Part shown: piece by piece, positions 26,614 to 35,708 of the stretch | Numbering within the stretch: the stretch's first letter is position 1 | How the letters are laid out: each line of letters begins with the position of its first letter | Assembly: GCA_964644695.1 (NCBI GenBank) | Contig: CAZXWN010000006.1 | Location: 1-64,000 of the forward strand | Direction of reading: 5' to 3' | DNA length: 64,000 nucleotides | Source of the DNA: CAZXWN01 sp964644695 [NCBI: uncultured bacterium] | GTDB taxonomy: Bacteria > UBP4 > UBA4092 | Made by a program: the position numbers and the translations under genes | Notes under the pieces: generated by a model | The model's database searches: none | Told to the model about the DNA's origin: nothing | Seen by the model: only the letters and a program-made list of their open reading frames with translations

Positions 26614-27753
26614 TTGGACTTTAAAAAGATAATATTGATTGTAAGTGGTTTATGTCTGATAGGTGTAGCGCTTTATGGGCTTTCCTACAACGCACACCGG
26701 TCGCATGTAGTCTCTTTTCCTGGAATAAACAGTCTGGCCATCCTGAGTGATGCGGAGAGCCGATCTATTACTCCTGAAAATCCAACGGGTGAAAAAGGTA
26801 AAGGGGCAATGGCTGTTCCCGGCTCAAATATACCGTCATCATTTCCAGCTCGCGATTTGGGGCAGGGTTGGAAGGTTCGTCCATATATTAATTTGGAACC
26901 GGGGGAGACTGTTGTCCTGGCTGATATGAAAGGACCGGGGCAAATCGACCACATCTGGCTCACTGTAACAGAAAAGGTCTATCGTCAGGCCATTCTCCGA
27001 ATATATTGGGATGGAGAAAAAACTCCCTCCGTGGAATCCCCTGTGGGAGATTTCTTTTGTAACGGACATGGGCTTCGGTATAAGGTAAATTCACTGATGG
27101 TTTGTGTGAACCCTTCCGGTGGATTTAATTGTTATTGGCCGATGCCTTTCCGGAAATCCTGCAAGATTACTCTTGAAAATCGATATCCCGGAAAAGTGGT
27201 TGGATTGTTTTATCAAATTTCCTATAGTCTGGGTCAAATCCCGAAAAATTCTGGTTATTTCCATGCTCAATTCCGAAAAGGATTGACCACTCAGAAATAT
27301 CCGGAGCATATTATTCTGGAAGGGGTCAAAGGCCGAGGCCAATATGTCGGGACCTTTCTTTCATGGTCTCAGAGGACCTCTGGCTGGTGGGGTGAGGGGG
27401 AAGTAAAGTTTTATTTCGATGGGGATAACCGATTCCCGACGATTTGTGGGACAGGGATGGAAGATTATTTTGGGGGCGCATGGTGTTTTGGAGAAGAATA
27501 TTCATCACCCTATTCAGGATATCCTTTGTTTGACAAGAAAACAGGCAAACTACCCCGACATGCCATGTATCGATGGCATATAACCGACCCTGTTCGGTTT
27601 AAGCAAGACTTAAAAGTGACCGTTCAGGCGTTAGGATGGGATTCCACTCAGTCTAAATACCAACCGCTGGAAGATGATGTGGCTTCGGTGGCCTACTGGT
27701 ATCAAACGGAACCCCATACACCCTTCCCCAGTTTTCCTTCTAATCTGGAATAA
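26614..27753 (+). CDS. GH172/DUF2961 family protein with N-terminal membrane anchor or signal
   Basis: A 379-aa paralogue of the preceding gene. It begins MDFKKIILIVSGLCLIGVAL, a typical anchor or signal, so it should act outside the cytoplasm. The core matches the neighbour nearly residue for residue, including WWGEGEVKFYFDGD and GTGMEDYFGGAW (Met replacing Thr before the Glu). The start is a TTG with AAAGGG 6 nt upstream; the nearby ATG is out of frame. Together the pair suggests one enzyme type placed in two compartments; glycan substrate not deducible. Confidence 0.88.
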   Translation: MDFKKIILIVSGLCLIGVALYGLSYNAHRSHVVSFPGINSLAILSDAESRSITPENPTGEKGKGAMAVPGSNIPSSFPARDLGQGWKVRPYINLEPGETVVLADMKGPGQIDHIWLTVTEKVYRQAILRIYWDGEKTPSVESPVGDFFCNGHGLRYKVNSLMVCVNPSGGFNCYWPMPFRKSCKITLENRYPGKVVGLFYQISYSLGQIPKNSGYFHAQFRKGLTTQKYPEHIILEGVKGRGQYVGTFLSWSQRTSGWWGEGEVKFYFDGDNRFPTICGTGMEDYFGGAWCFGEEYSSPYSGYPLFDKKTGKLPRHAMYRWHITDPVRFKQDLKVTVQALGWDSTQSKYQPLEDDVASVAYWYQTEPHTPFPSFPSNLE

Positions 27754-27795
27754 ATACACCCGGGAATCGGAATTGTCTGATTCTCGGGTGTATTT
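27752..27795 (+). terminator. Stem-loop terminator overlapping the GH172-like stop codon
   Basis: AAATACACCCGgGAATC pairs with GATTCtCGGGTGTATTT. The left arm begins inside the stop codon at 27751-27753. The T-run is short; on the minus strand it can also end the converging aminopeptidase transcript. Confidence 0.75.
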
Positions 27796-27806
27796 ATGTG
27801 TTTCTA

Positions 27807-28586
27807 TTAAATGGGTAATTTAATGAGTGAATCAGATTTCAGGAGTACGGTCAGTTCATCCAGTCGGATTCCTTCCTGCCCTTTCAAATAACCTGAAGGG
27901 TCATGACCGGGAGTGACTTTGATTTCCAGTTCATAAGGTCCCTTGATTCGACAGGGGGGAATGGTCCCAATTTTCATAACGGCATCTGTAGCCTTTTCAC
28001 GAATAAGTTTACAGGATTTAGCTGAGGACAGGGAGAGGGCCAGTTCCAACCCTAATCCTTTCTTGGTCGCAGCTCCTACAATATCGGGAATCAACGCTTT
28101 TGCTTCAGCAATAGTCTTATCATCCCCAGAAACAAAGACGGACGGAACATCCAGTTCGCCGGCCATGGCGGCTCGACATCCCAGTTCTCCGATAGGTTTC
28201 CCGTTGAGCTTGAAATATTCAATAGATAATGAGGAGTAGGTGTGGGCCAGATTACCTTGAGGAGTTCCGGCCATTGCATGTTGGCCGACAAAAAACAGGG
28301 CATCGACTGATTTATCAATGTAATAGGGAGGGTCTATGGGGCCGCGGGCAATAAACTTGCACTCAGGATGTAATCGAGTAATATCAACTCCACCCGAACC
28401 GTGTCCATCCCAGACTATTATCTCGGCATCAGCATCCACTTCCCGGATACCGTCAATACAGGCGTTGATTTCATCCGTCAGAAACCGCATGGCGATGGCT
28501 TTTGCCTCTGGGGTAGGATTTCGTGTCTGATTGAATCGGGTGACCATTGCCGCACCTTCTAAATCTGTCATGATAAATATTCGCAT
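27807..28586 (-). CDS. M55 family D-aminopeptidase (DppA-like)
   Basis: A 259-aa zinc peptidase. It shows TDLEGA at the N-terminus (the Asp and Glu metal ligands), WDGHGSGG, and FFVGQHAMAGTPQGNLAHTYSS with the conserved histidines. The Bacillus relative DppA cleaves D-Ala peptides and forms a self-compartmented decamer. Length is typical. A role in recycling cell-wall peptides is likely. The neighbouring transglutaminase-like protein is divergent from it. Confidence 0.92.
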   Translation of the reverse strand: MRIFIMTDLEGAAMVTRFNQTRNPTPEAKAIAMRFLTDEINACIDGIREVDADAEIIVWDGHGSGGVDITRLHPECKFIARGPIDPPYYIDKSVDALFFVGQHAMAGTPQGNLAHTYSSLSIEYFKLNGKPIGELGCRAAMAGELDVPSVFVSGDDKTIAEAKALIPDIVGAATKKGLGLELALSLSSAKSCKLIREKATDAVMKIGTIPPCRIKGPYELEIKVTPGHDPSGYLKGQEGIRLDELTVLLKSDSLIKLPI

Positions 28587-28695
28587 TAAAGGGATACCCT
28601 CCTATTTGAATTAGTTTCATGTCACCCATTTTCAGAAACTGGGTTCCAATGATATTATGATACCCATCATCCTCAATAAGAAGGAGAATTATTTT

Positions 28696-30150
28696 ATGAA
28701 ACTAAAAGGGTTGTTGGCTGTCGGAGCGATTTGCCTGATGACAGCAGGATGGAGTGCTCCTGTGAATGAAGTATGGACTCGTATTGTGGCGTTGAAGGAT
28801 GCGGGTGAATTTTCCCAGTGTTCGGCTTATGTGAATGAGGTGATGGCCTCGCCTGCCTACAAGAATTATCCAAAACCGGAACAGGACCGGATTGTCTTCC
28901 AGATTGATTTATTAAATCGGATTAAACGAGACTTTCGTTTAGATGAGCAGATGATGTGGGACCAGTTAACGGCAGTTATGCCGGATTTATCCAAGATTGA
29001 GTTTGAAGGTCTGGTCAATTCCAGGATGTTGGATTGGAAATTGATTGATGGTCAGAAACGATTCTTTTCTTCATCCAGAGCCAACCTGTTTATCCGTTAT
29101 CCTGATTGGGCAAAACGGGCGAATAAGTATGATTCAGAAGATGGCGAAATTCTGAAATGGAGTTATTACCTGAAGGCACGGGATGAGCACGATAAGACAG
29201 GGAAATCTTATGTGGCTCCCCAAAAATATAAAATGACGATGACCCTGACGGTGAAGCCGGATGAAGCGCCTGATGGTGCGGTTGTGAAGTGCTGGATGCC
29301 TTTTCCCCGGGAAGTGGCGCATCAATCCGATATCAAATTCCTCTCATCTAATGTCCCCCTCATAAAATTATCCGATGGGAAAGCCTGGCAGAGAACGGCT
29401 TGTTTTGAACGGCAGGCGGTAGCAGGACAGACGACTGAGTTCCAGATGTCCTATGAATTTACGGCATGGGGCAGATACAATCCCATGAGTCCCGACAAGG
29501 TAAAACCCTACAAAAAAGATTCTGAATATTCCAAATGGACTCAGGAAAAATATCCTCATGTTTATTTCTCGCCGCTGGTTAAAGAAATCAGTCCATCCAT
29601 TGTGGGGCAGGAGACCAATCCTCTTAAGAAAGCTCAGTTGATTTATAACTGGATTGCCAAAAACACTAAATACAGTTATGCCCACGAATACTCCACCATG
29701 CCGAATATTACGGATTTTGTATTGACGCGGCGATATGGTGATTGTGGTCAACATGGTATGACATTCATTACTTTGTGCCGATATAACGGGATTCCGGCTC
29801 GGTGGCAGAGTGGATGGAGTTTGAAGCCTAATCAGGAGAATTTGCATGATTGGGCGGAATATTATGTGGAGCCCTATGGTTGGATTCCCTGTGATCCGGA
29901 TGCCGGGGTATGGATTGCTCACAGCCAGTATTTGTCGGAAGAACAGAAAGACATCCTGTTGAATTTCTATTTCCAGGGTGTGGACCATTACCGACTGACC
30001 TGTAATAATGACCATGGTGTTGATTTTGACCCGGTCAAAAAGTCTCATCGGTCGGACGATGTAGATTCTCAGCGAGGTGAGATAGAAGTCAATGGTCAGA
30101 ACCTGTATTATCCGCAATGGGGATATAACATGTTAGTGGAGCGCTTATAA
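28696..30150 (+). CDS. Secreted transglutaminase-like cysteine protease
   Basis: A 484-aa protein from the ATG at 28696 (AAGGAG 8 nt upstream; an in-frame ATG at 28657 would spoil the signal peptide). The signal peptide is about 1-21 (LLAVGAICLMTAGWSA). The N-terminal half is unassigned. The transglutaminase core (about 300-430) has RRYGDCGQHGMTFITLCR with the nucleophile Cys, LHDWAEYYVEPYGWIPCDPD with the His and Asp. Bacterial members are usually peptidases acting on peptidoglycan or peptides. It lies next to the D-aminopeptidase, so a joint role in peptide or wall turnover is possible. Confidence 0.88.
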   Translation: MKLKGLLAVGAICLMTAGWSAPVNEVWTRIVALKDAGEFSQCSAYVNEVMASPAYKNYPKPEQDRIVFQIDLLNRIKRDFRLDEQMMWDQLTAVMPDLSKIEFEGLVNSRMLDWKLIDGQKRFFSSSRANLFIRYPDWAKRANKYDSEDGEILKWSYYLKARDEHDKTGKSYVAPQKYKMTMTLTVKPDEAPDGAVVKCWMPFPREVAHQSDIKFLSSNVPLIKLSDGKAWQRTACFERQAVAGQTTEFQMSYEFTAWGRYNPMSPDKVKPYKKDSEYSKWTQEKYPHVYFSPLVKEISPSIVGQETNPLKKAQLIYNWIAKNTKYSYAHEYSTMPNITDFVLTRRYGDCGQHGMTFITLCRYNGIPARWQSGWSLKPNQENLHDWAEYYVEPYGWIPCDPDAGVWIAHSQYLSEEQKDILLNFYFQGVDHYRLTCNNDHGVDFDPVKKSHRSDDVDSQRGEIEVNGQNLYYPQWGYNMLVERL

Positions 30151-30212
30151 TCTAAATTAGATAAACTCTGACCGTGAAACGGTGGGGCGGTTAGCTCTTA
30201 AAAATACAAACG

Positions 30213-30242
30213 AAGGAGCATGAGAAATCATGTTCCTTTTTT
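30213..30242 (+). terminator. Rho-independent terminator after the transglutaminase-like gene
   Basis: AAGGAGCATGA and TCATGTTCCTT pair over 11 bp (one G-T) around GAAA, followed by four more T. Confidence 0.9.
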
Positions 30243-30330
30243 ATTTAATACAGAGTGGGTGGGGAAAGTTTATAATAAGGATAGAGGGTTGAATGAAACG
30301 CCCGGCTTGACTGAAAGGAAATAAATCCTC

Positions 30331-31341
30331 ATGCCAAATCCTGAACATGAATCCATTGTCCGAGAATTGACCAGCCGAATCCGCACCTGGCGTAAAAAAC
30401 ACCCTGATGTACAACTGGACCTCCGGGAAGCCAGTCTGCAGGATGTAGAGATGCCCTATGCGGATTTACATGGAGCGGATCTGACCTCATCGGACCTGTC
30501 GGTGGCGGATTTATCTCAATCGGATTTATCGGAAACCCTGCTGCGGTCTGCGAATTTGTTCGGGGCAAAACTTCGGGGTGCCCGATTGACTGGAGCCGAT
30601 TTGTTCTCTGCGGATTTACGGGGTTCGGATTTACGGGATTGTGACCTGACCGGAGTTAATCTGATCGGGGCGGCATTGACCGGAGCGAAACTTCAGGGAT
30701 GTAACTTCACTGACACACTGATGGGTTTTACAGCTTTGGGAGATGTCGATTTATCTGGGGCGATAGGACTCGAAACCGTCAAACATTACGGCCCGTCAAT
30801 TATCGGATTTGATACCTTACACCGGTCCATGGGGAAAATCTCTCCCGTTTTCTTGGAAGGATGTGGTGTGTCTGCCGATTCATTCCGGGCTGCCGCCGAA
30901 ACTTTATCCAAACTACCTTCGTATCTGACCTGCTATCTCCTGTTTACCGCAGACGGAAAAGACCTGGCGGATAAACTGGCTTCCAGTTTGAATCAAAAGA
31001 AAATCCGAATCTGGAAATGGCAGTCGGAAGATGAGAACTCTCCATTGGTGGCAGCGCTGGACCAGGCTATCGACTTGTACGATAAATTGATTCTTCTGGG
31101 AACCAAAGAATCCCTTGAGAATCCAGACATTATCAGAGAAATTGACCAGGCACTTAAGAAGGAAAAATCAAACGGGACTCGGATATTGTACCTGCTGGAT
31201 GTGGACGGGTATGCGGCGGAACATTGGCAAGACCCCAAAGCACTCACTCTCCAGGCCCGGGGTATCATTGATTTTGCAAACTGGCAGGACGATTACCGAT
31301 ACTTCAAATCTCTCGACCAGTTGACCTCACACCTTAAATAA
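30331..31341 (+). CDS. Pentapeptide-repeat protein with C-terminal TIR-like domain
   Basis: A 336-aa protein. Residues about 38-140 are a run of A(D/N)Lxx pentapeptide repeats forming a right-handed quadrilateral helix. A linker of the type GPSIIGFDTLHRSMGKISPVF (about 153-175) is shared with known pentapeptide-TIR proteins. The last part (about 196-335) has the TIR pattern: a first strand, DLADKLASSLNQKKIRIWKW, AIDLYDKLILLGT and a segment NPDIIREI whose Glu (E270) aligns with the catalytic Glu of TIR NADases such as SARM1 (WVHKEI). The first strand reads LLFTAD rather than FISYS, so the domain is divergent. Function unknown; NAD cleavage or signalling is inference. Confidence 0.8.
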   Translation: MPNPEHESIVRELTSRIRTWRKKHPDVQLDLREASLQDVEMPYADLHGADLTSSDLSVADLSQSDLSETLLRSANLFGAKLRGARLTGADLFSADLRGSDLRDCDLTGVNLIGAALTGAKLQGCNFTDTLMGFTALGDVDLSGAIGLETVKHYGPSIIGFDTLHRSMGKISPVFLEGCGVSADSFRAAAETLSKLPSYLTCYLLFTADGKDLADKLASSLNQKKIRIWKWQSEDENSPLVAALDQAIDLYDKLILLGTKESLENPDIIREIDQALKKEKSNGTRILYLLDVDGYAAEHWQDPKALTLQARGIIDFANWQDDYRYFKSLDQLTSHLK

Positions 31342-31424
31342 AAATATCTATTCCGACCCTCTTCCAGAAACGAAGAGGGTCCCTTATATCACCTCTCTTA
31401 TCAGAATTTACAACTCTCCCCCGA

Positions 31425-31471
31425 ACGACTCACCCACGGACCTGCTCGGACTACCTCCGTGAATGATTCGC
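31425..31471 (-). repeat. 47-bp palindromic intergenic repeat, copy 3
   Basis: Arms 31425-31440 (ending CACGGA) and 31456-31471 (starting TCCGTG) flank a loop which reads GGTAGTCCGAGCAGG on the minus strand, so the element is inverted relative to copies 1 and 2. It lies between the pentapeptide-TIR gene and the SBBP gene. Confidence 0.9.
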
Positions 31472-31630
31472 TATAAAATCAGCGTTACTTATTGCATGAA
31501 GTATATAGGGAAAAGGCTGTATTAGAAGTTTAAAACGCACAGGTTTTGTCGTGTAAAAGTTGAATAATTGATTTGGGATAATTATAATCTAAACAAAAGA
31601 TATAAAACTAAATCATTGGGGTCGTGTGAT

Positions 31631-34600
31631 ATGAAACGATTATCATGTTTTATTCAAGGAAGTATTATTTTAACTTTTTGTTTAACGATTGTTTCTTCTG
31701 TCTGGAGTAGTCCTCAGGTAAAAGGAGTAAACCTTCCGCAATATTTCATTGAGAATCGTGGACAGGCAGACAGTCAAATAAGGTATTATTCTCCCAATGG
31801 GGATTTCTATTTCACTCCAGACGGGATTTTTACTCACCTGATAAAACGAGAATCCGTTACAGGTCAGGACTCGTCTTTGATTCATGAAAAACATGTCGTT
31901 TTGAAGAAACACTTTTTGAAGGCGAATACTTCCTGTGAAATAGTGGGTGAGAATGAGCTTCCCGGTAAAGTGAATTACTTTATTGGAAATGACTCCACCA
32001 AGTGGAAGACCCATCTAAAGACATTCAAACAAGTCAGATATAAGAATATCTATCCAGGAATTGACCTTGTCTATCATGGAAACAACGGTCCCACTGAATA
32101 TGATTTAGTGATAAGTCCAGAAGCCCCTGTTTCCCAAATCGAATCTGTTATTGAAGGTGCGGATAAACTGGAATTATCTTCTGATGGAGATTTATTAGTA
32201 CATACTCCCCTGGGTATTCTGAAAGAGAAATCTCCCGTATCCTATCAGGAAAATGCTGGATTAAAACAGTCTGTCTCCAGCCACTTCTCTTTGTCCGCTC
32301 AGAATACGCTCTCGTTCTCTGTTTCTCAATATGATAAATCCAAAATTCTCGTAATAGATCCCTTGATATATTCCAGCTTCCTGGGGAATGGTGATACAAC
32401 TGATATGTTTTCCAGTAAAGTCATCCTGGATTCTGATGATAACTACTATATTGCCGGAGTTACGATGTTCAACAACTTTTCCGTAACTCCCGGAGCTTAT
32501 GATACAACTTATAGTGCAGGGCAGGATGGATTTATCACGAAAATCAATTCCTCAGGTTCGGCACTGATTTTTTCAACTTATCTGGGTGGTTCTTCTATGG
32601 ACTACATTAGTGGAGTTACACTGGATACTTCCCGTAATATTTTTATGACAGGAACATCTCGTTCTTCAAATTTCCCCATTACTCCCGGTGCATTTGATTC
32701 AACTCTGAATTCTCAATTTGATGGTGATTATATTGTTGTAAAATTAAACGCCACAGGTTCATCTCTTATCTACTCAACCTTTATTGGGGGAAATAATGAT
32801 GATCAAGCCTATGGGATTGCTGTAGATTCTACAGGATGTGCCTATGTTGCTGGATTTACCCTGTCAACAGATTTTCCTCTGGTGTCGGCATTTGATACAA
32901 CCTGTGTCAATGGTGAAATAGGTGTATGCAAACTTAATAATACGGGAACCGCTCTGTTATATTCTTCATATCTGGGTGGGACAAGCTGGGATTCTGTCGC
33001 AGATCTCGTGCTTGATGCTAAAAATAATGCTTATATTACTGGGGTGACGTCTTCCACTGATTTCCCAATAACGAGTGGCGCTGCTGATTCTACTCATAAC
33101 GGGAATATGGATGTGTACTTAGCTATTATTGATTCCTATGGGGCACTGTCTTGCGCGAGTTTTATTGGGGGAAATAGTTCGGATATGGGGAATGCGATTG
33201 CCCTTGATAGTACGGGTAATATTTATATTGCCGGGGAAACAATGTCTAATAATTTCCCAACTACTTCCGGTGTCGTTGATCCAACTTTCGATTCATATTC
33301 TGATGCTTTTATTGCAAAATTTAACCCCACAGGAACACAAATACTTTATTCCACTCTTCTAAGTGGAAATAATTCTGAAACTATTTATGACATGGTTGTG
33401 GATTCTGCGGGCAATGCGATTGTTACAGGAGGTACTAGTTCACCGAATTTCCTGGTGAGCAGTTATCCAATAGACAATACCCATAATGGTGATTTTGATG
33501 TTTTTGTCTCAAAGTTAAATTCAAATGGAACTGCCATACTCTATTCAACCTATATGGGTGACACTGGCAGAGATGTGGGGACGGGTATTACTCTCGACAG
33601 TCATGGAAATGCTTGTATTACAGGGTATACTTTGTCTCCGAATTTCACTATCACGGATAATGCTCTTGAATCCGCGTTTTCTCACCACTTTTTTGCCAAA
33701 CTGTCATTGTATGATGTTCCACCCAATTCTCAGCCAGACATCTTCAAACTACCTGACCTGAAACTGTTTGTTGGTGAAAGTGTGGCAAACATAATGGATT
33801 TGGAAAAATATAATGATGGATTAACGGGAGATTCTTACCAATTCCTTTCTAATTTCATGGGTTTGGAGAGCTTATCTGGCAGTACCGTATCTCAAAATGC
33901 TTACAGCAGTGCTACGGTTGGAAGTAATACCTATGTCATCAGTAATCTTTATGGGGCCTGTACGGTCAGTAATAAAGTGAAATACTCTACCTATAAATTA
34001 AGAAAACTTCCTGTTGTAGCTTTGAAACCGGGACAGTCTGAAACGATTGATCTTTCTGGATATTGTTATGGTGATTCAGGTACTACAACACCAGAAAGCT
34101 TCGGAAATCCTGACAGTATTTTTGAAAGTAATCCTTCTTTAGTGACGGGGAACTGGAATGGAAGTAATAAAGTTGTCATCAGCTCACTGGGTGGATTTAC
34201 CAGTGGTCAAGCCCGGATTGAAGTGGTCGCATCTACCGTTTCAACAGAACCGTTTGACGAAGATTATGATAAAGAACCTGTCCATGTCTATCCTGATTTA
34301 CTGAATGCTGGCTCCTTTACATCAAGTACTGATTTAACAAATCAGTTTGGAGTTGAGGGTATCGCTGGTTTGTCTCTTCCCACAATCGGATACCTCTCCA
34401 CCGTAACCGATATTAAAGGAAAAGAACTCTCTGGAGTTATTTCTTTCGGATTTGTGGGGAATACCCAGGGTGTGAAACTGACCCCCAAGATTGAAAATAT
34501 GGTATCTTGCGACTCTGACCAGTGGTGGACAGCTCGTGTCCGGGTTTATAGTCCTAATCCCGGGAATTCCATGGAAGCACAGGTATATAATTTCCGGGGA

Positions 34601-35374
34601 ATTATTCCGGGAGACAGCGTGGTTGATTTAGGAGCTAATATTCTGTTTGGTGTCCCTACTGCCTGGAGTTGGATAGATATTCCCGTCTACACAACGGCAA
34701 CTGGAAAAGGGTATCCTCAAATTATCCTGAAGGGTGGGAGTGGTTCTGGAACGATTTACCTCCAATCGGTCCAATACTTCCAGGGAGTCCCGATTCTATT
34801 TGATGGGAATCGGGGTAATCATGATTCAAAATATCCTTATCGAAAACCCTCTACAATGAGTCAATTAAGCAGTGGTTGGGCAACTGGTGAGATGTATGGG
34901 ACTGAGACGCCGACAGGATTAGGATTCAGCATTGAAAGCAGTAGTTTGGTCTTGGATTACTCCGGAGCCGCTACCGGTAATAATCAGAAAGGTTCCAAGA
35001 TAACAGCCAAGAAACCTGAAGGGGGCGTTTTTACCAGTCAGACTGTTCCTGGATACCAGGCGGGTATGAAGATGAAAGTGGAGAAATTATCCGGGAGTTT
35101 TAATACCTATGATGCGATTCTGTTGTTAGCCTGCTATGGAGTTCAAAGTGAGGGCGGTTATGATTTCTGGAGTCCCGGTGGACAATTGATCGCTTCTGCC
35201 CAGTTTGGGGATATAAGTGATGGATGGCACTGCCTCGCAGCTCCAGTCCGGAATTCCTGGCAACAATTCCAGTTTGTTACTAAAAACAGCCAGTCTGGGA
35301 AAATTAAAGTTCATGAAGTTGATTTCCTTCGTGACATGGATGACCCCTACTATGGCGATGGAAATTACTTTTAA
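31631..35374 (+). CDS. Large secreted SBBP-repeat beta-propeller protein
   Basis: A 1247-aa exported protein; signal peptide about 1-27. The ATG at 31631 is used because the signal follows directly. A DUF7948-type N-terminal domain (about 30-245: NRGQADSQIRYYSPNGDFYFTPDG, GIDLVYHGNNGPTEYDL) precedes seven SBBP repeats (about 245-690) of the form YSTYLGG..D...I.LD..GN.YI.G.T.S.NFP, which should close a seven-bladed propeller. The C-terminal 550 residues hold several beta-rich modules without a recognised name and no sorting signal is seen. Probably a surface or secreted binding protein. Flanked by a palindromic repeat and a terminator. Confidence 0.85.
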   Translation: MKRLSCFIQGSIILTFCLTIVSSVWSSPQVKGVNLPQYFIENRGQADSQIRYYSPNGDFYFTPDGIFTHLIKRESVTGQDSSLIHEKHVVLKKHFLKANTSCEIVGENELPGKVNYFIGNDSTKWKTHLKTFKQVRYKNIYPGIDLVYHGNNGPTEYDLVISPEAPVSQIESVIEGADKLELSSDGDLLVHTPLGILKEKSPVSYQENAGLKQSVSSHFSLSAQNTLSFSVSQYDKSKILVIDPLIYSSFLGNGDTTDMFSSKVILDSDDNYYIAGVTMFNNFSVTPGAYDTTYSAGQDGFITKINSSGSALIFSTYLGGSSMDYISGVTLDTSRNIFMTGTSRSSNFPITPGAFDSTLNSQFDGDYIVVKLNATGSSLIYSTFIGGNNDDQAYGIAVDSTGCAYVAGFTLSTDFPLVSAFDTTCVNGEIGVCKLNNTGTALLYSSYLGGTSWDSVADLVLDAKNNAYITGVTSSTDFPITSGAADSTHNGNMDVYLAIIDSYGALSCASFIGGNSSDMGNAIALDSTGNIYIAGETMSNNFPTTSGVVDPTFDSYSDAFIAKFNPTGTQILYSTLLSGNNSETIYDMVVDSAGNAIVTGGTSSPNFLVSSYPIDNTHNGDFDVFVSKLNSNGTAILYSTYMGDTGRDVGTGITLDSHGNACITGYTLSPNFTITDNALESAFSHHFFAKLSLYDVPPNSQPDIFKLPDLKLFVGESVANIMDLEKYNDGLTGDSYQFLSNFMGLESLSGSTVSQNAYSSATVGSNTYVISNLYGACTVSNKVKYSTYKLRKLPVVALKPGQSETIDLSGYCYGDSGTTTPESFGNPDSIFESNPSLVTGNWNGSNKVVISSLGGFTSGQARIEVVASTVSTEPFDEDYDKEPVHVYPDLLNAGSFTSSTDLTNQFGVEGIAGLSLPTIGYLSTVTDIKGKELSGVISFGFVGNTQGVKLTPKIENMVSCDSDQWWTARVRVYSPNPGNSMEAQVYNFRGIIPGDSVVDLGANILFGVPTAWSWIDIPVYTTATGKGYPQIILKGGSGSGTIYLQSVQYFQGVPILFDGNRGNHDSKYPYRKPSTMSQLSSGWATGEMYGTETPTGLGFSIESSSLVLDYSGAATGNNQKGSKITAKKPEGGVFTSQTVPGYQAGMKMKVEKLSGSFNTYDAILLLACYGVQSEGGYDFWSPGGQLIASAQFGDISDGWHCLAAPVRNSWQQFQFVTKNSQSGKIKVHEVDFLRDMDDPYYGDGNYF

Positions 35375-35396
35375 TTGTTTTTGATATAAATAATCT

Positions 35397-35434
35397 AAAG
35401 GGACAGGATTGATTCTCCTGTCCCTTTTATTTTT
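35397..35434 (+). terminator. Rho-independent terminator after the SBBP gene
   Basis: AAAGGGACAGGA pairs with TCCTGTCCCTTT around a short loop, then a T-rich tail. It isolates the SBBP gene from the nrd operon. Confidence 0.92.
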
Positions 35435-35485
35435 GTGCCTCGATTGTTTGATGCTGTGCTTTCATAAGTCTTGAAGCAGACCCGG

Positions 35486-35515
35486 TTGACAGAGCCTCTG
35501 GATTCCCTATATACT
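35486..35515 (+). promoter_or_regulatory. Sigma70-type promoter of the nrdDG operon
   Basis: TTGACA (35486-35491), an 18-nt spacer and TATACT (35510-35515). The predicted start point near 35522 falls at the first base of the riboswitch P1 stem, which strongly supports the assignment. Confidence 0.8.
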
Positions 35516-35522
35516 GACTCAA

Positions 35523-35708
35523 AGTATCGGTTCGCTTTTGTGATTAAAAAGCGTCCCAAGAGGGAATCCGGTGGAATTCCGGAACTGCCCCGCAGCGGTA
35601 TTGAGGAACGAACACCGTCATTTAAGCACTGTTCCAGAAGGAATGGGAAGCGACGGTCAATAGTATAAAACCAGAATCAGCCTCTAAGTCCGAAGACCTG
35701 CCGATACA
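35523..35708 (+). promoter_or_regulatory. Cobalamin riboswitch
   Basis: The aptamer is closed by P1: GTATCGG (35524-35530) with CCGATAC (35701-35707). Inside are GGGAATCCGGTGGAA (35562-35576), the core ACTGCCCCGCAGCGGTA (35584-35600), GCACTG followed by AATGGGAAG (35626-35650), and AGTCCGAAGACCTGCC (35687-35702), all in the order known for B12 (adenosylcobalamin) riboswitches. It precedes nrdD, a B12-independent ribonucleotide reductase, as described for nrdAB in Streptomyces, where B12 represses the B12-independent enzyme. Confidence 0.93.

Noticed and set aside
29368-30117. A 249-codon minus-strand frame within the transglutaminase-like gene
   Set aside because: It is antisense to a gene with signal peptide and catalytic triad, and its own product has no recognisable features.
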